A stretch of 64,000 bases of DNA from Pleurodeles waltl (lineage: Eukaryota > Chordata > Amphibia > Caudata > Salamandridae). The notes beneath the pieces are model-generated. The model had not been told where the DNA came from. It ran no database searches and was given only the letters and a program-made list of their open reading frames with translations. Each line of letters begins with the position of its first letter. The first letter of the stretch is position 1. This document shows, piece after piece, positions 34,998-44,412 of the stretch. The stretch is taken from contig NC_090448.1 in NCBI RefSeq assembly GCF_031143425.1, forward strand, positions 331,960,177-332,024,176. Direction: 5' to 3'. The position numbers and the translations under genes were made by a program.

Positions 34998-37545
34998 ATG
35001 GCTGCTGCGACTGGGGAAAGGGCCCCTGCCTTCACGTCTGAAGAGTTGGAGAAGCTCGTGGATGGGGTCCTCCCCCAGTATGCGTTACTCTACGGTCCTC
35101 CAGACCAACAGGTGAGTACACCGGGTGCACATGGAATGGGCGATGCCTGTGTGGAGTGGGGTGGATGTAAGTTGGTGGGGTGGGGGGCGAATGAGGAGTG
35201 CAACGCACGACAGATGAGAGCATGTGCTATATTGCAAGGTTGGGGAGGGGGGGCCAATCACATCTAACATGCAGTAAGTTGATGATTGTTTCCTTCCCAC
35301 CCTGTACATGTCACATAGGTCAGCGCCCATCAGAAAGTCAGGATTTGGCGTGCCATCGCCAAGGAAGTCCGGGCCCTGGGGGTCCACGTCAGACGGGGCA
35401 CCCACTGCCGCAAGAGGGGGGAGGACATCTGCCGCGGAACCAGGAAGACCGCCGAGTCACTGCTGGGGATGGCCTCCCAACCTAGGAGGGGTGCCAGTCG
35501 TACCCTGACCCCCCTGATGTCCCGGATCCTGGCGGTGGCCTACCCGGAGTTGGATGGGCGCTTGAGAGCATCACAGCAGACACAAGGGGGTGAGTATCAG
35601 CACATTCAGCTATCTTTCTGCGCAGTGGAGGCGTCTGGGTGGGGGAGGAGGGTTGGGGGTGACATTAGGCCAGGGCGCTTTCTGTAGTGTAGTCCTCTCC
35701 CTTAGGCATGGCCCTGTGCTCCCGGCCCCCACCTCCGTAGGGTGACAAGTCCAGCTATTGATGGTCCAGCCTCACACATGTGCGCGCTTGTCGTCTCCTG
35801 ACCTGTTGTCCGAGTCAGAAGTACTGAGTAGTGTGCCCCGAATGCGCGGCTTAGTGCATGCGGCTCCTGTGTCTGTCCTCTCCGCCAACGGTGTTGACAT
35901 TGCATGCACTCAACCAGGTCTTCTCTTTCTCCCCCCACCCTTCTTCTTCATCTTCTTGTGCATGTGTGCATTAGCATCATCAGGCGGAGGAGATTTGGCA
36001 TCGGAGCACGAGGGAGCTGCAAGCCACAAGGCCCCGGTGGGCACAGGAACAGACACCGAGGGCCCAAGTGAGCCGGAGGGCGAGGGGAGCACCACGACGG
36101 GGACCGCTGGTGAGAGCAGCGACAGCGACACGTCCTCGGATGGGAGCTCCCTAGCGGTGGCGGCAACATCCGGGCCCCCCGCCTCTACAGGCACAGCCGC
36201 CACCCAGCGCACCAGCCCCGCCCTCCCAGCAGCCCCTCAGCCTACGCTCCGTGCCCGCTCACCCAGGAAGGCGGGCGTCTCCTTCGCCCCAGGCACCTCA
36301 GCCCCTGCAACTGTTACCCCTGCTGCCCTCAGTGAGGAGGTCATTGATCTCCTCAGGACACTCATTGTTGGGCAGACTACCCTTTTGAATGCCATCCAGG
36401 GGGTAGAAAGGGAGGTGCATCGGAGCAATGCCTACCTGGAGGGCATTCATTCGGGTCAGGCTGCCCATCAACGATCGTTCAATGCTCTGGCCTCAGCACT
36501 GACGGCAGCCATTGTCCCTGTTTCCAGCCTCCCTCTTCTGACTGCCTCCACCCTGTCTCTGTCTCCTGTTCCTCAGCCTATCCCGTCCACACCATCTGAC
36601 CAGCCTGCACACACCTCAACACCCAAGGGCAGCTCATCCAGACACAAGCACCACAGATCCCACAAACACTCACCCAAGCAACACACAGATGCAGACATCC
36701 CAACAGTCACTACCACTCCTGTGTCCCCCTCCTCCTCGTCTCCCTCCTCCCTCCCTGTGACGTCTCCACTCACACCTGCATGCACACCAACATCAGCCAG
36801 TGCTTCCATCACCACCACACCCTCCTGTACAGTCCGCACGCGTGCAGTCACCACCCCCACTGCCATTTCCTCTCCCTCTCCCACTGTGTCTGTCACCACC
36901 CCTTCCAAGACACACAAACGCAGGCAGACACCCACCCAACAGACATCCACCTCACAACAGCCTACAGCACCTGCACCTTCACCCAATGACAGCACACCTG
37001 ACTCTCCTACAACCACATCCTCTTCTTCCACTTCCATCTCCACTTCTCCTACCTTTTACCTTGGCCCTAAAAAACTTTTCCTGGCTAATCTTGACCTCTT
37101 CCGCTCCGATGACCTACCCCCTCCATCTGCAAAGAGTCCCAAGAGCACCACAGCCACCACCAGCCCAACTTCGGGTGTCACTGTTGTGCATGGGTTCTGG
37201 AGCCCACCCTTTGCCAGCAGTGACACCTCCATCAGCAGCAAGGACACATCCAGCCCCCCCCCCGGCAAGAGGACCAGGAAACACAAGGGCCGCCGTGCGA
37301 AGACTGACACGGCTGCCCCCAAGGAGCAGAGTTCGCCCACTTCACCAGCCACAACGTCTAGGGGAGGCAAGGGCCCGAGAGCCCCATATAAGGAGCGTAA
37401 GGGCAGCAGGGCGGAGACGCAAGCCAGCAGGAGCGCGGAGCAGGTGGGCCCCACATGCCACATCCCAGCTGGAAAGGAGGACACCAAAGGGCCCAGGACC
37501 CCGTCACCGAAGGGCCCAGGAACATCACGGCCGGAGGGCATCTGA
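34998..37545 (+). CDS. Harbinger-borne Myb/trihelix-like protein, three exons
   Basis: Exons 34998-35111, 35319-35589 and 35975-37545 join in frame through consensus sites (donors CAG|GTGAGT and GGG|GTGAGT, acceptors CACATAG and GCATTAG), giving about 551 residues with no stop. The N-terminus (residues 10-110: FTSEELEKLVDGVLPQY, IWRAIAKEVRALGV, THCRKRGEDICRG) is a Myb/SANT or trihelix-like DNA-binding domain. The usual Trp in RKRWED is Gly here. The middle is Ser/Thr/Pro-rich with a short helical part (VIDLLRTLIVGQTTLLNAIQ, about residues 255-275) and a His/Lys-rich tract (SSRHKHHRSHKHSPK). The C-terminus is basic. ATG at 34998 is the first in frame. It is divergent from the transposase and is probably a DNA-binding accessory protein; similar proteins are often labelled myb-related transcription factor, partner of profilin-like. 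Function is unproven. Confidence 0.75.
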
Positions 37546-37592
37546 GCACGGAGTCCAGGCCAGGTCTGGCTCCCTTGAACCTACTGGATGTG

Positions 37593-39508
37593 CACCGCTG
37601 AACAGGGCCCGCCGTGGAGAAGAGCACCGCTGAACAGGGCCCGCCGTGGAGAAGAGCACCGCTGAACAGGGCCCGCCGTGCAGAAGAGCACCGCTGAACA
37701 GGGCCCGCCGTGAAGATAGGCACCGCTGAACAGGGCCCGCCGTGAAGATAGGCACCGCTGAACAGGGGCCCGCCGTGCAGAAGAGCACCGCTGAACAGGG
37801 GCCCGCCGTGCAGAAGAGCACCGCTGAACAGGGCCCGCCGTGAGAAGAGCACCGCTGAACAGGGCCCACCGCGAAGATAGGCACCGCTGAACAGGGGCCC
37901 GCCGTGCAGAAGAGCACCGCTGAACAGGGGCCCGCCGTGCAGAAGAGCACCGCTGAACAGGGCCCGCCGTGGAGAAGAGCACCGCTGAACAGGGCCCGCC
38001 GTGAAGATAGGCACCGCTGAACAGGGGCCCGCCGTGCAGAAGAGCACTCTGAACAGGGGTCCGCCGTGCAGAAGAGCACCGCTGAACAGGGCCCGCCGTG
38101 GAGAAGAGCACCGCTGAACAGGGCCCGCCGTGAAGATAGGCACCACTGAACAGGGGCCCGCCGTGCAGAAGAGCACCGCTGAACAGGGCCCGCCGTGCAG
38201 AAGAGCACCGCTGAACAGGGGCCCGCCGTGGAGAAGAGCACCGCTGAACAGGGCCCGCCGTGAAGATATGCACCACTGAACAGGGGCCCGCCGTGCAGAA
38301 GAGCACAGCTGAACAGGGCCCGCCGTGCAGAAGAGCACCGCTGAACAGGGGCCTGCCGTGCAGAAGAGCACCGCTGAACAGGGCCCGCCGTAAAGATAGG
38401 CACTGCTGAACCGGGCCCGCCGTGAAGATAGGCACCGCTGAACAGGGGCCCGCCGTGCAGAAGAGCACCGCTGAACAGGGGCCCGCCGTGGAGAAGAGCA
38501 CCGCTGAACAGGGCCCGCCGTGCAGAAGAGCACCGCTGAACAGGGGCCCGCCGTGAAGATAGGCACCGCTGAACAGGGCCCGCCGTGCAGAAGAGCACCA
38601 CTGAACAGGGGCCCGCCGTGGAGAAGAGCACCGCTGAACAGGGCCCGCCGTGCAGAAGAGCACCGCTGAACAGGGGCCCGCCGTGGAGAAGAGCACCGCT
38701 GAACAGGGCCCGCCGTGAAGATAGGCACCGCTGAACAGGGGCCCGCCGTGCAGAAGAGCACCGCTGAACAGGGGCCCGCCGTGGAGAAGAGCACCGCTGA
38801 ACAGGGCCCGCCGTGCAGAAGAGCACTGCTGAACAGGGGCCCGCCGTGAAGATAGGCACCGCTGAACAGGGCCCGCCGTGCAGAAGAGCACCGCTGAACA
38901 GGGGCCCGCCGTGGAGAAGAGCACCGCTGAACAGGGGCCCGCCGTGGAGAAGAGCACCGCTGAACAGGGCCCGCCGTGAAGATAGGCACCGCTGAACCGG
39001 GCCCGCCGTGAAGATAGGCACCGCTGAACAGGGGCCCGCCATGCAGAAGAGCACCGCTGAACAGGGGCCCGCCGTGGAGAAGAACACCGCTGAACAGGGC
39101 CCGCCGTGCAGAAGAGCACCGCTGAACAGGGTCCCGCCGTGGAGAAGAGCACCGCTGAACATGGCCCGCCGTGCAGAAGAGCACCGCTGAACAGGGGCCC
39201 GCCGTGCAGAAGATAGGCACCGCTGAACAGGGCCCGCCGTGCAGAAGAGCACCGCTGAACAGGGGCCCGCCGTGGAGAAGAGCACCGCTGAACAGGGCCC
39301 GCCGTGCAGAAGAGCACCGCTGAACAGGGCCCGCCGTGAAGATAGGCACCGCTGAACAGGGGCCCGCCGTGCAGAAGAGCACCGCTGAACATGGCCCGCC
39401 GTGCAGAAGAGCACCGCTGAACAGGGCCCGCCGTGAAGATAGGCACCGCTGAACAGGGGCCTGCCGTGCAGAAGAGCACCGCTGAACAGGGCCCGCCGTG
39501 CAGAAGAG
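37593..39508. repeat. Tandem array 1: 32-33 bp unit, about 59 copies
   Basis: The unit is CACCGCTGAACAGGG(G) followed by CCCGCCGTG and one of three endings (CAGAAGAG, GAGAAGAG or AAGATAGG). It starts 48 bases after the stop of the trihelix-like gene, so it lies in that gene's presumed 3' UTR. Units contain TGA on the plus strand, but the reverse complement has no stop in any frame, so three overlapping antisense frames of 630-740 codons are open; these are artefacts of the repeat. The three unit types are interspersed, suggesting higher-order duplication. Confidence 0.95.
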
Positions 39509-39990
39509 CACCGCTCCGCTGGGCCCCTTCATCTCAAGCACCGCTCCGCTGGGCCCCTTCATCTCAAGCACCGCTCCGCTGGGCCCCCCTTCATCTCAAG
39601 CACCGCTCCGCTGGGCCCCGCCGTCTCAAGCACCGCTCCGCTGGGCCCCTTCATCTCAAGCACCGCTCCGCTGGGCCCCGCCGTCTCAAGCACCGCTCCG
39701 CTGGGCCCCGCCGTCTCAAGCACCGCTCCGCTGGGCCCCGCTGTCTCAAGCACCGCTCCGCTGGGCCCCTTCATCTCAAGCACCGCTCCGCTGGGCCCCG
39801 CCGTCTCAAGCACCGCTCCGCTGGGCCCCTTCATCTCAAGCACCGCTCCGCTGGGCCCCGCCGTCTCAAGCACCGCTCCGCTGGGCCCCGCCGTCTCAAG
39901 CACCGCTCCGCTGGGCCCCTTCATCTCAAGCACCGCTCCGCTGGGCCCCGCCGTCTTAAGCACCGCTCCGCTGGGCCCCTTCATCTCAAG
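39509..39990. repeat. Tandem array 2: 30-bp unit, 16 copies
   Basis: Units start CACCGCTCCGCTGGGCCCC and end either GCCGTCTCAAG or TTCATCTCAAG. All are 30 bases except the third, which is 32. The array joins array 1 without a gap and shares its CACCGCT start and GGGCCC(C)GCCGT core, so the two are related. Confidence 0.95.
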
Positions 39991-40052
39991 CACTGTTTAT
40001 GGTTCACTGTGCCCACCATGCCTCCTCCTTGACCAGTGGAGACTGTTATCCA

Positions 40053-40612
40053 CTTGAGAGACTGTGGCTTTGCACTCCCCAGGATGGCAGAGTGGGCAAC
40101 CCACCCACTGTAGAGACTTGAGAGACTGTGGCTTTGCACTCCCCAGGATGGCAGAGTAGGCAACCCACCCACTGTAGAGACTTGAGAGACTGTGGCTTTG
40201 CACTCCCCAGGATGGCAGAGTGGGCAACCCACCCACTGTAGAGACTTGAGAGACTGTGGCTTTGCACTCCCCAGGATGGCAGAGTGGGCAAGCCACCCAC
40301 TGTAGAGACTTGAGAGACTGTGGCTTTGCACTCCCCAGGATGGTACAGTGGGCAAGCCACCCACTGTAGAGACTTGAGAGACTGTGGCTTTGCACTCCCC
40401 AGGATGGTACAGTGGGCAAGCCACCCACTGTAGAGACTTGAGAGACTGTGGCTTTGCACTCCCCAGGATGGTACAGTGGGCAAGCCAGCCACTGTAGATA
40501 CTTGAGAGACTGTGGCTTTGCACTCCCCAGGATGGTACAGTGGGCAACCCACCCACTGTAGAGACTTGAGAGACTGTGGCTTTGCACTCCCCAGGATGGC
40601 ACAGTGGGCATG
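40053..40612. repeat. Tandem array 3: 64-bp unit, about 8.8 copies
   Basis: CTTGAGAGACTGTGG recurs at 40053, 40117, 40181, 40245, 40309, 40373, 40437, 40501 and 40565, exactly 64 bases apart. Each unit continues with CTTTGCACTCCCCAGGATGG and a GTGGGCAA(C/G)CCACCCACTG inverted segment. Copies differ at few positions, the main variants being GGCAGAG and GGTACAG. Unrelated in sequence to arrays 1 and 2. Confidence 0.95.
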
Positions 40613-41487
40613 GTGGCCCCTTCGTGGATCTTGCGTCGTGGACTCATGTGGCTGTGGTGCCCCCCCCTTCCCTTCCCCCTGAGGTGCCTGTAGTATTTTC
40701 ATCAGATGCCCCTGCAGTGTTCTCTCCAAAGGACTCAGGTCTCCTGTGTGGGCTTTGCCCTTGTGTCGCTACACTGTAGCCCACGGACTGTTCCATTTGA
40801 CTTGGATGTAGCGGACTAATTGCCTCGGTTCGCCATGGCAGTGTGTATAGTATTATTTTGTTATGGATATTTTGCATAGTTGCCGATACGTCTCAGAGTC
40901 TATTTTTTATATAAAAATTTGGTTCACAATTTAATTATGTCTTTGCATTTTTCAGGGGGGTTTGGGTGGTGTCACTGTGCATTGTTGCTCTGCATTGGTG
41001 TGTACATAGTTTGGGGGGGTGGGGGTCGCATATGTGTGTGCCCGTAACCTTTCCTCCTCCCCCCTCCCGTGTGTCGTAGGTGCAGTACTCACCATTGTCG
41101 TCTGCGCCGGAGTTCGTACTTGTGGTAGATGAGCAGGTAGACGAGTGCAGGTAGGATGTTTAATTCGGGTTCCATGCTGTCCTCCGTACTCGTGGAGTGT
41201 GTTTTGGTGAGCGTTTTCCCGTCCGTAGTCTGTTTCTGCCGTGTTTTTATCGGCGGGGCTCCCGCCCCGGAAAAGGTGGCGGATTGGTGAGTTGTGATAC
41301 TGTGGGCGGTACATTGTCTGCCGCCTGCCTGTTGGCGGTGACCGCCGCGCTGTTTGTCTGTACCGCGGTGGCGGTCGGAGTGTTAATGTGGCGGGCTGTG
41401 TTGGCGGTTCCCGCCAGGGTCAGAATTCCATTTTTTGGACCGCCGGCCTGTTGGCGGGTTGGCCGCCGCTTTATCACCGACCGCCAG
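40613..41487. other. Harbinger right non-coding and subterminal region
   Basis: No gene is present. After ordinary sequence, a G/C-rich subterminal stretch from about 41240 carries GGCGGT, CCGCCGC and CCGCGGTGGCGG motifs like those at the left end, leading to the terminal repeat. Confidence 0.6.
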
Positions 41488-41503
41488 GGTTAGAATCACC
41501 CCC
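41488..41503 (-). repeat. Harbinger right terminal inverted repeat
   Basis: GGTTAGAATCACCCCC, the imperfect reverse complement of the left terminus (14 of 16), followed at once by the TTA target duplication. Confidence 0.9.
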
Positions 41504-41506
41504 TTA

Positions 41507-41713
41507 GTATTTTCTTTCATGTGTGTGAGTACTGTGTGACTACAGTGGTATTGCATGAGCTTTGCATGTCTCCTAGATAAACCTTGGCTATAGCTACCCC
41601 TAGAGAGCCTGGCGTCTAGACACTGCCTACATGTCACTAATAAGGGATAAATGGACATGGTATAAGGTGTAAGTACCATAGGTACCCACTACAAACCAGG
41701 CCAGCCTCCTCCA
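41507..41713 (+). mobile_element. Solo-LTR-like repeat, family A copy 2, right part
   Basis: It continues the repeat interrupted at 30917: ACTACAGTGGTATTGCATGA, TTGCATGTCTCCTAGATAA and GTACCCACTACAAACCAGGC align with the reverse complement of bases 769 to about 985. The end, GCCTCCTCCA, is a decayed form of the TTTCCTACA terminus. Confidence 0.75.
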
Positions 41714-42975
41714 AACCACTGTACTATATAGGTTACTTTTTAAATTTTTCTTGTAATTGGTGACATTGGGTCATCCAGATAACTTGTGTAATGCCCGAAT
41801 ACCAGTCTTTCTCGATTTTCCCTGTTGATGTTTTCCCACTACATTTGATCTTTTATATTTTGATTGAATAAATGCATAAAACATTAAATTTGCATACTAC
41901 TTTAATATCATTGTTTATGGGAGTGGTGTTGCATTTTATTCAAGGGACCCCTGTTCCTTTAAAGTTAGTTTACTGCTCCATTCTAGGACACTCTACTTAC
42001 TCCATGATACTACGCCACACCAGTCGGTGACACATCATTTTCCTTTATGCCATTAACTTTCAGCCATGCTGAATAGTAGTCTTACTAGTGTACAGCATGG
42101 CTAAAACACATTGGCAAAGGCAATATAACTTGCATAGGCGAGATCTATTGGCTATGCCAATGCTTGTTTATAAGGTATGAACTTTAAGGTGACTTGCAAT
42201 ATCCTTATGTACACAGGGGGTATTTTACCCCATATAATACATGGTCACACCACCAACTTTCCCACAAACCACTTAAAACCCTAGTGCATAGCTTCTGTTA
42301 TTCCAAGCTATTAAAGTATAGCAGAAGAAAGAAAAGCAACATTCAATTTTTTTGCTTTAAACAGCTGCATTAATTATGCTCTGTGACCTGATCTGCTTTT
42401 TACCTTGGCAGCTAGCTCTGGCAGAAGACAATGTAATGTCATAATTCGACTGTAATAACCCTATCATAGTCATTTTCTGATGTCTTTTCTTTATAATCAG
42501 TGAATGTCTTTTCTTTACATGCAGTGACTTGGTGCATCACAAACAGCTGTTTCTAAATAAATTAGTGACTGTAGTTTATACAGAGATTAGAGAATCCATG
42601 TTTATATAGCCTGTAACTCCAAGAGCTTCTTCAGTTGAAAGCTCCTAGTTATGATTGATGTGGAGCTGAGTTTCCCAAGATCACACAAAGGAGCAGAAGT
42701 GTTATTAGAACTATGGTTTCCGAGCACAGTTTACAACTGTTGTAAGTAATCGCTTTTGATCTCTCCAGTGCGGTTCCAATTGGCATGATGGGTGTGGGGA
42801 GCAAAGAGTATGTTCTTCCTTTTTACCCTCCTACCTTTATTTGCTTGGTGCATGAAGATGCAAGGTTAATCAACATGTTATTTTCACATTTGAGCTAATT
42901 ACTTTGTGAATGTAAATAACAATAAAAGATACTTTCAGACTGTGAAAACATGCCTTCCTTTCTCCCTATTTCACT

Positions 42976-42979
<4 letters not shown>

Positions 42980-43037
<58 letters not shown>
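42980..43037. repeat. (AT)n microsatellite
   Basis: About 29 uninterrupted AT dinucleotides. The open Tyr/Ile frames across it are artefacts. Confidence 0.98.
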
Positions 43038-43040
<3 letters not shown>

Positions 43041-43220
43041 TGTGTATATTTATCTGAGCCTGCAGTTCGTAAACAACGAGCGATTTGTATAGGGTTGATT
43101 GAAAGTCCCCCAAGGCTGTCCCTGTCCCCCCCAGAAATTTATTGTCTCCTAAACCCCTGGAACGAGGTAATCATAACGAATTCCAAAGTGGAGATTATGA
43201 AGTGCACAAGGAAGATCCTA

Positions 43221-43468
43221 TATTACGATTCTAATTTATAAACTGCAAATAACAGAACGATCTCTCTGACAAAATCAGTAAAGCTTTGTCTCTTGACATA
43301 TTTACACTTTGTGTTCTGCATGGTACACGTTCTTTCCAGCAGGCATATAACCCTCTGCACTACCTCAGGATGAGTCACAACTTCCACTAGACAAAATTCC
43401 ATCCCCCTCCTGGAAGAACATTAATCACTGGAGTTATCTTGATATTTCATTGTTGCCTGAAAACTGTG
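43221..43468. repeat. Duplicated 0.25 kb segment, copy 1
   Basis: It matches 44161-44412 in the same orientation. Shared landmarks include TCTGCATGGTACA, CAGCAGGCA, ACATTAATCAC and GGAGTTA. Divergence of the order of 15% suggests an old duplication or two insertions of one repeat family. Confidence 0.75.
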
Positions 43469-43473
43469 TTTTT

Positions 43474-43590
43474 CAGGATTGTTAGACACCCAGCGCGCAT
43501 GCACAAGGGCTGAAGTTAGGCAGGCATTATCCAAACGAGAGATTGTAACAAGTAATCTTCCTTGGTGGCTAAGTGGTGGACAAGGTAATT
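43474..43590. repeat. Dispersed repeat, copy 2
   Basis: Homologous to 25371-25493 (TTGTTAGACAC, GTTAGGCAGGCAT, ACAAGTAATCTTCC). It directly follows duplicated segment copy 1. Confidence 0.6.
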
Positions 43591-44160
43591 TTCAGAACAA
43601 TTCCAAAGGGAAGATTCAAGACTGTGAAGCCCTCTTGGACCGTCTAGTGTAGAGCAGTCCCAGGGCACCACCATGGAGTGTCACCTGTCTGTGTTTAGGG
43701 CCTGCTTGCTTTAGCGCTGGTGGTGCTTGGACTCATGCAATAATGATTGTTGGCACCTTGACCCCTCAGTGACCACTTTAACCACGGATTCCCTCACTGC
43801 CGCCATGTAACAGTGCCCCCAAGTCTCCATAACACTCCCTCTCACATGAATATATATTCTGTTTTATAGCGCCACTCATGCCAGTAGAGTGTCAGAGCAC
43901 TTGGCATCACACACATTAGACAGAGGACTGCAAAGTGTCACATCCATACTAGTAGGGGGTATAGTTTGAGTGCTTTGACTGGAAAAACACAAACTAAGCA
44001 TTTAAAATGTAATACCGTGGTTGGGTGGGGCTCCATTTAATATTAATAATTGTCTACCCAAATTAACCCTTTTTGCAACATTAGGATAATGAAAGAATGG
44101 GGAGAAATCATAATGCTCTAATCTATGCTTGCAGTTTGCATGCAGCTCTTTGATGACAGT

Positions 44161-44412
44161 TATTAGGATTCTAACTTATAAAATGCAAATGACAAAAGAA
44201 TCCCTCTGACAAAAGCAGTAACCCACTGACCTATTTACATTACATGCACCTTGTGATCTGCATGGTACATGTTCTTTGCAGCAGGCACATAACCCTCTGC
44301 CCTACCTCACGATGAGTCAAAACTTCCACAAGACAAAACTCCAATCTCTTTCCAGGAAGAACATTAATCACCGGAGTTAACTTGACATTTTTGTTGTTGC
44401 CTTAAAATTGTG
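44161..44412. repeat. Duplicated 0.25 kb segment, copy 2
   Basis: Direct-orientation partner of 43221-43468, 0.9 kb away. The dispersed repeat following copy 1 is not seen after this copy. Confidence 0.75.

Larger units (their letters stand above)
30918..41503. mobile_element. PIF/Harbinger DNA transposon, 10.6 kb
   Basis: Terminal inverted repeats (GGGGGTCATTCTGACC left; GGGGGTGATTCTAACC right, 14 of 16 identical) and a TTA duplication on both sides (30915-30917, 41504-41506) define a PIF/Harbinger element. It lies inside family A copy 2, whose uninterrupted copy at 769-3525 shows the empty site. Contents in order: GC-rich subterminal region, a broken Myb/SANT-like gene (plus), HARBI1-type transposase (minus), a CpG-rich divergent spacer, a three-exon Myb/trihelix-like gene (plus), three tandem arrays, and the right subterminal region. 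The element is unusually long because of the third gene and the arrays. The intact transposase suggests relatively recent activity. Confidence 0.95.

Noticed and set aside
37358..39571. Very long antisense open frames across the 32-bp array
   Set aside because: They exist in all three minus frames, follow the repeat period and contain no domain; they are a by-product of a stop-free repeat unit.
37593..39990. CRISPR-like direct repeats
   Set aside because: The repeats are contiguous with no unique spacers and lie in a eukaryotic transposon.
39433..40032. Arg/Pro/Ala-rich plus-strand open frames over the 30-bp array
   Set aside because: Period 30 is a multiple of three, so frames remain open by repetition; no domain or splice context supports coding.
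42895..43241. Tyr/Ile-rich open frames on both strands
   Set aside because: They are translations of the AT microsatellite.
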